From positions 31,600-95,599 of the forward strand of contig JAFGJS010000125.1 in NCBI GenBank assembly GCA_016928995.1: 64,000 nucleotides of DNA, written 5' to 3'. The DNA is from Candidatus Sumerlaeota bacterium (GTDB lineage: Bacteria > Sumerlaeota > Sumerlaeia > JAFGJS01). The notes beneath the pieces are model-generated. The model did not search any database and was not told where the DNA came from. It saw only the letters and a list, made by a program, of their open reading frames with translations. A program made the translations under genes and the position numbers. Shown piece after piece: positions 1-8,948 of the stretch (the first letter of the stretch is position 1; each line of letters starts with the position of its first letter).

Positions 1-920
1 GTCTTCACGCAATAGCCCTGGAAGAAGCGCTCGTACACGGTGTTGAGGAAATGCTGCTTGTCGCTGAAGTGCGTCAGCGTGCGCGCGGCGGATTCGATGG
101 CCAGATAGAAGCGGTCGAGCGAGGCGAGGTATTCCTTGCGGTTGAAACTCTGGCTGACCAGCGCGTCGATGACTTTCTCCACTTCGGCGGCGATGACGTT
201 GCGGCGGGTGAAGTCGGCGTTGTCGAAGATCGTGCGGATCAGGCGCTCGGTGAGGAGATGCTGCACGAGCATTTCGTCCACGGCTTCGCGCGCGAGGTTC
301 GGGTTGAGCGACTCGCGGCAGAGGGCGAAGAATTCCTTGAAGGATTGCTGGAAGCGGCGGTTGCTCTGGTGCGCCTCTTCGATTTTGTCCACGAGTCCGC
401 GCGCGAGTTCGGGCACACGCTCCTTGAAGGATTCCACGGCCTGCTCGAACTCATGAATATCCGGCTCGACGTGGGCGTAAAAGCGCTGGAGCAGATCGGC
501 GAGTTGCTGTTTATCGGTGAGATCGGCGCGCAACATTTCGCGTCCGTCCTGATAGAGCAGGGCATCACGGGAATTCTCAAAGATAGTGTTGGTCAGCGGA
601 TAGCCGCGCTCGGTCTTGGCTGCTGCGGCGGCGGCAAGATCGTCATCGGGATCCTTTGCCTCCCAGTAACCGCGCGGCAGGCTGTTGGCGTCGCGCAACG
701 TGCCGTCCGGGCGGATGGAGCGTCCTTCGGCGGAATGGGCGCTGAGTTCGGGGATCAAGACCCATTTATGCGTCCTGGCCGTTGTGGTCAGCAAATCCTG
801 AAACGCGGAACGCAACGCGCCTTCGTGTTTGACTCCTTCTTTCTCATAACGGCGCAATGTGGCGTAGTAATCGCGGATGGCTTTGGGGCTGATTGATGCG
901 CTGGAGCGTTGAGCAGTCAT
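1..920 (-). CDS. N-terminal part of a type ISP restriction-modification enzyme (helicase/N6-methylase fusion type), truncated by window edge
   Basis: Manual translation of the minus strand from ATG at 920-918: MTAQRSSASISPKAIRDYYATLRRYEKEGVKHEGALRSAFQDLLTTTARTHKWVLIPE...GYWEAKDPDDDLAAA...YERFFQGYCVKT; no stop to position 1. Not in the ORF track. The listed + ORFs 51-896 and 136-456 are its antisense. Confidence 0.85.
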   Translation of the reverse strand, partial: MTAQRSSASISPKAIRDYYATLRRYEKEGVKHEGALRSAFQDLLTTTARTHKWVLIPELSAHSAEGRSIRPDGTLRDANSLPRGYWEAKDPDDDLAAAAAAKTERGYPLTNTIFENSRDALLYQDGREMLRADLTDKQQLADLLQRFYAHVEPDIHEFEQAVESFKERVPELARGLVDKIEEAHQSNRRFQQSFKEFFALCRESLNPNLAREAVDEMLVQHLLTERLIRTIFDNADFTRRNVIAAEVEKVIDALVSQSFNRKEYLASLDRFYLAIESAARTLTHFSDKQHFLNTVYERFFQGYCVK

Positions 921-983
921 GAGCAATGAGACCTTGTTCGCATTTTCTGTTCGTTTCTGGGATGACTAAGCGCTAGATAGATT

Positions 984-2228
984 ATGAGAATCGTGTTTGT
1001 TCGTGCAAGTGAAAGGTTTCAACTGCTTCGAAGTTCTTTTAACTTTCTTCGAGGTTTTGATCAGGTCTTTGTGCTTGCGTGGGGCGGGGAGGTTTGGAAG
1101 AGTTCGGGCATGGATGAGCGGGATTCACAGTCTGGTTTGCGCACACTTCACATCGACACGGGATTGGAGTGGCGCGGGGGGCAGAATCAGTCCTGGCAAT
1201 TGTGCCTGGGATTGCTGGCGCGTGGTCATGAGGTGTTGGCGCTGGCGCAGCCGGGATCGCCTTGGGCGGAGCGGTTGCGGGAGGCGGGCGTAGAGGTGCG
1301 GGAGATTCGCATGCGCGGCGAGTTCGATCCGATCGCCGTGCGCGGCATCCGGCGCGCGATCCGGGAATTCAAGCCGCACTTGATTCATACGCACACGGCG
1401 CATGCGCATGGGCTGGCCGTGTGGGCCGCTGGACGGCGCCCGGACATTCCGGTGGTCGTGTCGCGGCGGGTGGATTTCGCCATCGGCGGCAACTGGCTCT
1501 CGCGGCGCAAGTACGGCCATCCGGTGTGCCGCTATCTGGCGATCAGCAACGGCGTGCGCGACGTGCTGATCGACGGCGGGATTCCGGCGGAGCGCATCCG
1601 CATCGCGCCGTCGGGCGTCGATCCGATGCGATTCGAGGGCGCGCATGACCGGGCGAAGGCGCGCGGCGAGTTGGGGCTGGATGACGGCGCGTTCGCAATC
1701 CTGAACGTCGCGGCGCTGACGGATCACAAAGATCAAACCACGCTGATCCGCGCCGCGCAAGGAGTCGTCCGTCAGGCGGAAAACGCGACGGTGTTGATCG
1801 CCGGCGAGGGTGAATTGCAGCCGGAGTTGGAACGGCTGATCGCGGAACTGGGGCTGGCCGGCAAGGTGCGCTTGCTGGGTCATCGCGCGGATGTGCCGGA
1901 GTTGCTGGCCGCGAGCGATCTGTTTGTCATGTCGAGCAAGCTCGAGGGGCTGTGCACCTCGATCATTGATGCGATGTTGATGCGCGCGCCTGTCGTGGCC
2001 TGCGCGGCTGGCGGCATTCCCGACCTTGTCATTCACGAGCAGACCGGCTTGCTCGCGCCGCCGCAGGAGCCGCAGGCTCTGACCGAGGCGATCTTGCGGT
2101 TGCATGGTGACGCGGCGTTGCGCGAGCGTCTGGCCGAAGCCGCCCACAAGCATGCCATGCAGCATTTCACCTGCGACAGCATGGTCGAAGCCACGCTGCG
2201 CGCTTACCGTGAATTTTTGGAATCCTAG
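984..2228 (+). CDS. Glycosyltransferase family 4 (GT-B fold); start may be the internal Met at ~1110
   Basis: LHIDTGLEWRGGQNQSWQL, VSRRVDFAIGGNW, IAPSGVDPMRFEG, SDLFVMSSKLEGLCTSIIDAM, VVACAAGGIPDLV motifs. Confidence 0.85.
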   Translation: MRIVFVRASERFQLLRSSFNFLRGFDQVFVLAWGGEVWKSSGMDERDSQSGLRTLHIDTGLEWRGGQNQSWQLCLGLLARGHEVLALAQPGSPWAERLREAGVEVREIRMRGEFDPIAVRGIRRAIREFKPHLIHTHTAHAHGLAVWAAGRRPDIPVVVSRRVDFAIGGNWLSRRKYGHPVCRYLAISNGVRDVLIDGGIPAERIRIAPSGVDPMRFEGAHDRAKARGELGLDDGAFAILNVAALTDHKDQTTLIRAAQGVVRQAENATVLIAGEGELQPELERLIAELGLAGKVRLLGHRADVPELLAASDLFVMSSKLEGLCTSIIDAMLMRAPVVACAAGGIPDLVIHEQTGLLAPPQEPQALTEAILRLHGDAALRERLAEAAHKHAMQHFTCDSMVEATLRAYREFLES

Positions 2229-2359
2229 GCCGATTCGAACTTTCCTTTCCCCATTTAACAATTCGCAATTCGCAATTCACAATTCACAAAGCGCAATAGC
2301 CAATTGCCGACTGTACACGGTCAGGGAAAGAGAACTTCTTAAGAGCGTGTGTGAAAAAT

Positions 2360-2436
2360 GTGGCACGGGCGTCTCGCCCGTGATTGGCCGAAGAAACGAA
2401 TTCCTATAAAATACATGGGCAAGATGCCCATGCCAC
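2360..2436. repeat. Compound palindromic (REP-like) element: two hairpins bracketed by GTGGCA/TGCCAC
   Basis: CACGGGCG-TCT-CGCCCGTG (2364-2382) and CATGGGCA-AGA-TGCCCATG (2414-2432); outer inverted repeat GTGGCA 2360-2365 / TGCCAC 2431-2436. Confidence 0.8.
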
Positions 2437-2614
2437 GCTCCAAGTCCTTTTTAAATGCGCTCTGAGAGATATTTCACCATCAAGGCGCAATGCTGGCAAT
2501 AGCGCTTGACAGGCGGAATGGGAAAATAATTAATTAGCGCGACTGTGCGAAATTCCGGCGGCAAAACAGCCGTCCATACATCGAGCGGCGTAAGCCGCGG
2601 CCACGCCTGACGCG

Positions 2615-4192
2615 ATGCGTCCACACCAAATAACCGGAGAGATGGATTCGATGGAACGACAGCAGTGGAAAAGCAATCTGGGATTCCTTGCCGCGGCCGT
2701 GGGCAGCGCCGTTGGACTGGGAAACATCTGGCGTTTCAGCTACGTCTGCTATGAAAACGGCGGAGGCGCATTTCTCATCCCGTATTTCATCGCTCTATTC
2801 ACGGCGGGCATTCCGCTGATGATCCTGGAATTCGGGCTGGGGCATCGCAAACAGGGCTCCGCGCCCAAGTCGCTGCATCTCGTGGCGCCGCACTGGGAAT
2901 GGCTCGGATGGTATTCCGTGCTGTTCGTGATGTTCGGCATCATGCTTTATTACAGCGTGGTGATCTCCTGGTGTGTGAACTATTTGGGCTTCTCCTTCAC
3001 GTTGGACTGGGGCGAGGAGACGGGCAAGTTTTTCGGCGTGAACTTTCTGAATGCCATCACTCCGGGCAAGGACGGGCATGGCGCGTTGAATTTAGGCTCG
3101 ATCCGCTGGAATGTGCTGGGGACGGCCGTCTTCGTTTGGGCGTTGTTCTGGCTGATCTGTTTCCGCGAGATCAACAAGGGCATCGAACTGGTCTGCAAGG
3201 CTTTCATCCCGGTGCTGCTGCTGCTGATCGTCATTCTGGTCGTCTGGTCGTCGCAACTGGACGGCGCCTGGGAAGGAATCAAGGCGTACCTGACTCCGGA
3301 TTTCAAGCGGTTGTTCGGCCGCGGCGCCAGTAAAATCTGGCTCGCCGCCTATGGGCAGATTTTCTTCAGCCTATCCCTCGGTTTCGGGATCATGATCGCC
3401 TACGCCAGTTACCTTGACCGCCAGGCCAACATCGCCAAACTGGCGTTGATCACCGCGTGCAGCAATAGTTTTGTCGAAGTTTTCGCCGGTTTTGCCGTAT
3501 TCAGCACGCTCGGTTTCATGGCGGCGCAAAAAGGCGTGCCGGTTTCCGAAGTCGCCGTGGGCGGCGGAGGGCTTGCGTTCATTGTATATCCTGCGGCGAT
3601 CAATCAGTTGCCCTTTGGCAATATCGCCTTTGGCGTCATTTTTTTCCTTGCGTTGGTTATCGCAGGCATCTCGTCCGCCATTTCGATCATTGAAGCGTTT
3701 ACCTGCGCGCTGGAGGACAAGTTCGGCTGGAAACGGATCAACATCGTCACCGTGGCCTGTGCGATTGGTTTCCTGGGCAGCATGCTTTATTGCACTCAAG
3801 CTGGACCGAACATACTGGACATCACGGATCAATTTCTTAACACTTATGGCTTGGTCGTCGTTGGATTGATGGAGTGTGTGATTCTAAGCTACTTTTACAA
3901 GATGCTGCATCTGCGTGAACATGTCGATCGACTATCTAAACGGCGTTGGTCTTTCCTTTGGGCCAATTCCGTCAAATTTTTCGTGCCGCTTATCTTGATC
4001 TATATGCTAACGCAAAATTTGATTGATGAAATCACACCGCCCTTTTTTGGCGGATATCCGGGAGCTTCCATTCTCGTTTTCGGCGTGGCTTTTGTCGTCG
4101 TTGCATTGATCGGCGGAATTGTCTTCTCGCTCATCCCCTGGCGCCGGCCATGCGTCATGCCGGAGTATGAATATGAAAAGGAATTGGAATAA
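2615..4192 (+). CDS. Sodium-dependent transporter, neurotransmitter:sodium symporter (SNF) family; start probably ~2651
   Basis: RQQWKSNLGFLAAAVGSAVGLGNIWRFSYVCYENGGGAFLIPYFIALFTAGIPLMILEFGLGH, hallmark NSS TM1-TM2; multiple TM segments. Confidence 0.92.
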   Translation: MRPHQITGEMDSMERQQWKSNLGFLAAAVGSAVGLGNIWRFSYVCYENGGGAFLIPYFIALFTAGIPLMILEFGLGHRKQGSAPKSLHLVAPHWEWLGWYSVLFVMFGIMLYYSVVISWCVNYLGFSFTLDWGEETGKFFGVNFLNAITPGKDGHGALNLGSIRWNVLGTAVFVWALFWLICFREINKGIELVCKAFIPVLLLLIVILVVWSSQLDGAWEGIKAYLTPDFKRLFGRGASKIWLAAYGQIFFSLSLGFGIMIAYASYLDRQANIAKLALITACSNSFVEVFAGFAVFSTLGFMAAQKGVPVSEVAVGGGGLAFIVYPAAINQLPFGNIAFGVIFFLALVIAGISSAISIIEAFTCALEDKFGWKRINIVTVACAIGFLGSMLYCTQAGPNILDITDQFLNTYGLVVVGLMECVILSYFYKMLHLREHVDRLSKRRWSFLWANSVKFFVPLILIYMLTQNLIDEITPPFFGGYPGASILVFGVAFVVVALIGGIVFSLIPWRRPCVMPEYEYEKELE

Positions 4193-4219
4193 CGGCGCGC
4201 CCATTCTAATTAGAAAAGC

Positions 4220-4260
4220 ATAAGAGAAACGCCCGGCTTCTCGCCGGGCGTTTCTCTTAT
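4220..4260 (+). terminator. Strong stem-loop after the transporter gene
   Basis: Perfect 18-bp stem ATAAGAGAAACGCCCGGC-TTCTC-GCCGGGCGTTTCTCTTAT. Confidence 0.75.
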
Positions 4261-4288
4261 AGCCCTCTATATTGCGCTGATAGCCGAA

Positions 4289-4696
4289 TTACATCAGCAG
4301 TTTACCGGCGAGATAGATCAAGCCGGGCGAGACGGCGAGGAGGAGCATGCCCAGGCAACCCCCTTTTTTGCCTTTGGCGCCGCCGGCCTTGCCCTCCGGC
4401 GCCCATTGATGGGACATGCTCCACTTCGGGCGATTGTCCATGTAGGCTTTGGCCAGCGTCGTGACGGACTGCTTGGAAAGGTACGTGTCGCCGCAAACCA
4501 GCACGAGGCGGGTGGCCGGATCTTGCATGCGCAGCTTCAAACCTTGGGCTTCGATGCCGATTTCCAGCCAGTCGTCCTCGGCGCGATCCAAACGGATCAT
4601 TGAAGGCTGATTGGGATTGAATGCGTCGATCAGGGCGGCCACTTGTTCCGGATCGGGAGCAGCCTGTGTCGTGCCGTCAGGGAGCGTGAGTTGCAT
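4289..4696 (-). CDS. Hypothetical protein with C-terminal hydrophobic segment
   Basis: 135 aa ORF; C-terminal GCLGMLLLAVSPGLIYLAGKLLM; collinear with the next two minus-strand ORFs. Confidence 0.6.
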   Translation of the reverse strand: MQLTLPDGTTQAAPDPEQVAALIDAFNPNQPSMIRLDRAEDDWLEIGIEAQGLKLRMQDPATRLVLVCGDTYLSKQSVTTLAKAYMDNRPKWSMSHQWAPEGKAGGAKGKKGGCLGMLLLAVSPGLIYLAGKLLM

Positions 4697-4710
4697 CGGG
4701 CGCCTCCTCT

Positions 4711-5307
4711 TTATTTGGTGTTGATGTAGATGTTGTCGTTGACGATGACATATTCCTGATTGGGTTTGAGCGGCGGGAAACTGAAGCCGGTCTTGCGAAG
4801 ATTCTCAATGGTGACCGGCTGATCGGGATGGCTCAGTTTCCACATCTGCAGATTTGTGTTTAAGGTTTGGGTGTTGACCGATGTGCTCAGGCGGCGGGCA
4901 CGGCCGATGTTGCCGAGCATGCCGGGTTCCGGTCCGGGCGCCGGAGCGCCGCCAGCGGTGGTTTGCATGCTTTGCACGGCTTGCAGCGGATTGGCCGGCT
5001 GTTGTTCCTGAGCCTCCGCCTGTTGCTTTTGCCGTTCGGCTTCCTCCTTGGCGCGTTTTTCCGCGATGGCTTGCTGCACATTTTGATCGGTGAAGCCCAG
5101 GTTTTGCTGATTCATTTCATCCAGCGAGTCAAGTTCCCGATCGATGGCGTTCGTCGTGGGCGTAGGGCCTCCGAGCCAGTTTCCCCCGTTAAACATCATG
5201 ATCGTAAGGACTAAGATGATCAGCACGACGATCATCACGCCAATCATGCCCCAGCCGCGCTGTGAGTTATGATTTGTTTTTAAGTTCATGATTCGGCCTG
5301 CTTTCAT
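4711..5307 (-). CDS. Hypothetical membrane-anchored protein with prepilin-like N-terminal hydrophobic segment
   Basis: NSQRGWGMIGVMIVVLIILVLTIMMFNGG followed by Q/E-rich region; start may be internal. Confidence 0.6.
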   Translation of the reverse strand: MKAGRIMNLKTNHNSQRGWGMIGVMIVVLIILVLTIMMFNGGNWLGGPTPTTNAIDRELDSLDEMNQQNLGFTDQNVQQAIAEKRAKEEAERQKQQAEAQEQQPANPLQAVQSMQTTAGGAPAPGPEPGMLGNIGRARRLSTSVNTQTLNTNLQMWKLSHPDQPVTIENLRKTGFSFPPLKPNQEYVIVNDNIYINTK

Positions 5308-5399
5308 ATCGATTGATGGAATAGCGCACGAGCTTTAGAACACAGATCCACGATTTTGTTGACGGATATTTTCAGAAAAAAGCCTTGGTCCGTAAAGAC

Positions 5400-5660
5400 C
5401 TAATCGCGGGCGTAGCCATCGTCGTCATCGTCGGATTCATTGTATTCGCCGCTGCCGCCGCGAGTGTCGCGCAGATCCTGTGTCTGCTCCATCGTGGTCA
5501 AGCGGCCTTCCAGCGATATTTTCGAAGGCTGGTCGCTGTCGTCCGTCAATCTTCCGCCGAATTGGATGAAGTAAATCGTCAGTCCGATGGCGACAGCCAG
5601 GAGGATCACGATGAGCGCCCATCCACGGCTGGAGCGTGTTTTTGCGGAGCGTGTCAACAT
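5400..5660 (-). CDS. Small single-pass membrane protein
   Basis: 86 aa: RSSRGWALIVILLAVAIGLTIYFIQFGG then acidic tail; N-terminus resembles the neighbouring 198-aa ORF. Confidence 0.5.
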   Translation of the reverse strand: MLTRSAKTRSSRGWALIVILLAVAIGLTIYFIQFGGRLTDDSDQPSKISLEGRLTTMEQTQDLRDTRGGSGEYNESDDDDDGYARD

Positions 5661-5913
5661 GGCTAAATACCTCCATTGAGATATTTTTTATAAGCATGGC
5701 GCAAATCCGCAGGAATTTCAACGGATTTTTGAGATTTTACGAGTGCGAGGCCGATCATCATTGTTTATTCAGTTGAAAATATAGGCGCGAAGCATTAAGC
5801 CATACATCAAGGCATACATATCATCGAAATTGGCGGACGGCGCAACGGCATTGAGTCCGCATGATGACGTTTGGAATTCAAACAGCGATTTAACGATTGA
5901 AGGAGACGCGCTC

Positions 5914-6258
5914 ATGGCAGAGACGATTTTCACCAAGATCATGGCCGGGGAGATTCCTGCGGAGATCGTGTATCAGGACGAGCACGTAGCTGCGTTCCGT
6001 GATATTAATCCGAAAGCCCCGCACCATTTGCTGGTCGTGCCGCGCAAGGTGATTCCGACGCTGAACGACGTGACGGCGGAAAATTCGGGCAGCGTGGCGA
6101 AGATTTTCGAGGCCTTGCCGAAGATCGCGGAGCAGCTCGGCTTCAAAGAATCCGGTTATCGCGCGGTGTTCAACTGCGGTCCGGATGCGCATCAGGAGGT
6201 GATGCACATTCATCTGCATGTGCTGGGCGGACGCGATATGACCTGGCCGCCAGGATGA
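5914..6258 (+). CDS. HIT-family nucleotide hydrolase/transferase (HinT-like); ORF listed from 5830
   Basis: MAETIFTKIMAGEIPAEIVYQDEHVAAFRDINPKAPHHLLVVPRK...HQEVMHIHLHVLGGRDMTWPPG, with HxHxH motif. Confidence 0.93.
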   Translation: MAETIFTKIMAGEIPAEIVYQDEHVAAFRDINPKAPHHLLVVPRKVIPTLNDVTAENSGSVAKIFEALPKIAEQLGFKESGYRAVFNCGPDAHQEVMHIHLHVLGGRDMTWPPG

Positions 6259-6272
6259 TTTTTATAACAGCA

Positions 6273-6372
6273 TTTTTTTCGCACAGAGCCACAGAGCGCA
6301 CGAAGCCAGTGATTTATTGACACACCATATCAAGTTATCCTCTGTGTTCTCAGTGCCTCTGTGCGAAAAAAA
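6273..6372. repeat. Intergenic element bounded by a 16-bp perfect inverted repeat with CACAGAG motifs
   Basis: TTTTTTTCGCACAGAG (6273-6288) / CTCTGTGCGAAAAAAA (6357-6372); additional CACAGAG/CTCTGTG inside. Confidence 0.75.
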
Positions 6373-6384
6373 TAAAAGAGGTAA

Positions 6385-7650
6385 ATGAACTTGGACTCAG
6401 AATTTGAAAAACATACGCTCAGCAACGGCGTGCGGGTGTTGATGGACCGGATGGATCATGTGCGGTCGGTAGCGATGGGATTCTTCCTCGAGGCGGGCAG
6501 CCGCGATGAGTCATCACCGGAAAATGGCCTGGCGCATGTGATCGAGCACATGCTGTTCAAGGGCACGGAACGGCGGGATGCGTTGCGCATCGCCACGGAG
6601 TCCAATACGCTTGGCGGGCACTTCAATGCCTTTACGACGCAGGATACGGTCTGCCTGCATGCGCGCGTGGTGGATGAGAAGCTGGACGCGGCGCTGGATT
6701 TGCTGGCCGATCTGCTGGGGCATTCGCGGCATGCGCCGGAAGAACTGGAGCGCGAACGGAACGTGATTCTGGAAGAGATCTACATGTACCAGGACACGCC
6801 GGATGAGCAGGTCGTGGACAATTTCACCGAGGCGCTCTGGCAGGCGAGTTCGCTGGGGCGGCCGATCCTGGGAACGCCGGAGACCGTGTCAGCATTCACA
6901 CGCGAGCACATCCTGGATTTCACCGGACGGCATTTCGCGGGCGACCGGCTGGTTGTGGCGCTGGCGGGAAACTTTGATCCGCAACACGCTTTGGCGGAAG
7001 TGGAGCGGCAGTTGGCCGGATTTCAGCCCAAGGGAGCGCAACGGACCATTGAGCGGCCTGCGCCGGTATTCAGCCATGTTTTCGACGAACGCGACCTGGA
7101 GCAGGAGCATATCTGCATCGGCTGCGAATCGATTACGCGCGCCTCGGAGGATCGCTTCGCCTATAGCATCATGAATTGGATTCTGGGGGGCGGGATGAAC
7201 TCGCGCATTTTCCAGGAGGTGCGCGAGAAACGCGGACTGGCGTATTCCATCGGGTCGTTTTTCCGGCCGTATGTGGATACGGGCTATTTTGCGATCAGCG
7301 GCGGCACCCGGCCGGAAAACGCGGAGGAAGTGATGGAAATTGTGCTGCGCGAGACGCGCAAGATCTACAATGAGGCGGTGGACGCGGAGGAACTGGAAAG
7401 CGCGCGCGAGGCGCTCAAGGGCGGCGTGCTGATGGGGCTGGAATCGACCAATTGGCGCATGCATCGTCTGGCGGATATGGAACTGACTTTCGGGCGTTAC
7501 ATCGAGGTGGATGAAGTGATCCGGCGGCTCGATGCGGTGACGGTCAAAGACGTGCAGGACGTGGCGGAGCGCTACCTCAAAGGCTCCCCGGTCGGCATGG
7601 CGGTGATTGGTCCGAAGGCTTTGCCGCAATCGGATGAGCTGAAGTTTTAA
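6385..7650 (+). CDS. M16 family zinc metallopeptidase (insulinase / processing peptidase type)
   Basis: HVIEHMLFKGT (HxxEH) and downstream ERERNVILEEIYMYQDTPDE; 421 aa. Confidence 0.93.
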   Translation: MNLDSEFEKHTLSNGVRVLMDRMDHVRSVAMGFFLEAGSRDESSPENGLAHVIEHMLFKGTERRDALRIATESNTLGGHFNAFTTQDTVCLHARVVDEKLDAALDLLADLLGHSRHAPEELERERNVILEEIYMYQDTPDEQVVDNFTEALWQASSLGRPILGTPETVSAFTREHILDFTGRHFAGDRLVVALAGNFDPQHALAEVERQLAGFQPKGAQRTIERPAPVFSHVFDERDLEQEHICIGCESITRASEDRFAYSIMNWILGGGMNSRIFQEVREKRGLAYSIGSFFRPYVDTGYFAISGGTRPENAEEVMEIVLRETRKIYNEAVDAEELESAREALKGGVLMGLESTNWRMHRLADMELTFGRYIEVDEVIRRLDAVTVKDVQDVAERYLKGSPVGMAVIGPKALPQSDELKF

Positions 7651-7668
7651 TGTAGAATTCTACTGGTC

Positions 7669-8487
7669 TTATGACTGACATTTTGCGCAGAAAAAGGTGC
7701 TGCGCTGCTGCTGCACGATGCGCTGGATCGGGGCGCGGCACTTTTTACATGGCTGGCCATGGCGCTTGTACACGAGCAGGAGATTTTGATAAGAGCCGGT
7801 CATCTGATGGGCGGCCTGGAAGTCGCTGACCGTCGTGCCGCAGTGCTTGATCGCCAGGCGCAACGTCTTCACCGTGGCGTTGTGCAGCCGGGCGATTTCC
7901 TTTTGATTTAATGAACCGGCAATGCGCCGAGGATGAATGCCGGCGGTGAAGAGAATCTCCGAGGCGTAGATATTGCCCAGGCCGGTGATTTTGTCCTGCC
8001 GCAAAAGCCAGGGTTTGATTTCCCCCTTTGCATTTTGCAGTAATTCCTCTAACCGCTTCACGGTGAATGATCGAGCCAGCGGCTCGTCACCGGGCGGCGC
8101 CATTTCGCTTTCCGTACGGCAGAGTTTCAGTGTGCCGAAACGGCGCGGATCGATAAAGCCGATGAAGCCGTGGTCGAGCAGGATGCGCAGACGCATGTGC
8201 TTGCCGTCATTCGGCGGCTCTTGCCCCGGCTCGAAGCAGATCATCCTCCCAGTCATGCGCAGATGCACAGCGAGCCAGAGCGGATCGCCGCCGCGTGGAT
8301 CGTCGAGCCGGATCGAGAGTTGCTTGCCGACGCGCCGGATGCGTCCGATCACACGCCCTTTGATCCGGTTGGTATGATTAGTAAAACGCAGCAGGGGATC
8401 GAGATCCTTGACGGCGCGGATCGTTTGTCCTTCCGTAAGCGGGGCGAGTTGCCGCGCCACGGTTTCCACTTCGGGCAATTCAGGCAT
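7669..8487 (-). CDS. mutM: Formamidopyrimidine-DNA glycosylase
   Basis: N-terminal MPELPEVETVARQL; C-terminal zinc finger VYKRHGQPCKKCRAPIQRIVQQQRSTFFCAKCQ. Confidence 0.96.
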   Translation of the reverse strand: MPELPEVETVARQLAPLTEGQTIRAVKDLDPLLRFTNHTNRIKGRVIGRIRRVGKQLSIRLDDPRGGDPLWLAVHLRMTGRMICFEPGQEPPNDGKHMRLRILLDHGFIGFIDPRRFGTLKLCRTESEMAPPGDEPLARSFTVKRLEELLQNAKGEIKPWLLRQDKITGLGNIYASEILFTAGIHPRRIAGSLNQKEIARLHNATVKTLRLAIKHCGTTVSDFQAAHQMTGSYQNLLLVYKRHGQPCKKCRAPIQRIVQQQRSTFFCAKCQS

Positions 8488-8948
8488 GGATGCTCTTTCT
8501 GCGTCAAATCGAGTTGCACTGGCGGCCGCCTGGATGAAAACCGGTTGAATTTTGCCTTTGAGACGGCCTCATGAGCGGTATTCGCTGTTCATTTCTGCGT
8601 GAAATCGCCGCCGTTCGATGCAAACGGCCTTTTTTATCTTGATTTCGCTAGGTTTGAAAGTCATATTTTGCTAAGCAGAACATATCTGCGGCGAATTTGA
8701 TTTTCAAGCGGCGATTGACGCACGACGAAATCTGCCAGTGGTTTAGCATACTCCAGCCGGCCGTGCCGGAGCGGATCTGCCATCGCTGGTGAATAATGCT
8801 TGATTAGCCGTAAAGCGGACTGATAGAACCAGTGCTTTGCAGGCATTAGAAAAAGCCTGGATTTTCCAGCGAGGAATTATTGCGCTGATAATGGGGGCGG
8901 TTGCATTGATTGAGCGCCCTGTGAACGGCGACCCCGGATATAACGTCA

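Noticed and set aside
1125-2261. 378-aa minus-strand ORF opposite the glycosyltransferase, and many similar long antisense ORFs (e.g. 12815-13771, 28899-29972, 35876-37045, 39685-40806, 57416-59422, 60026-61765)
   Set aside because: All lie antisense to genes with clear family motifs, have compositionally biased translations (H/R/Q-rich), and are expected shadow ORFs in G+C-rich coding DNA.
2104-2409. 101-aa ORF ending GTGVSPVIGRRNEFL
   Set aside because: Overlaps the 3' end of the glycosyltransferase in another frame and reads through the palindromic repeat; spurious translation of a repeat.
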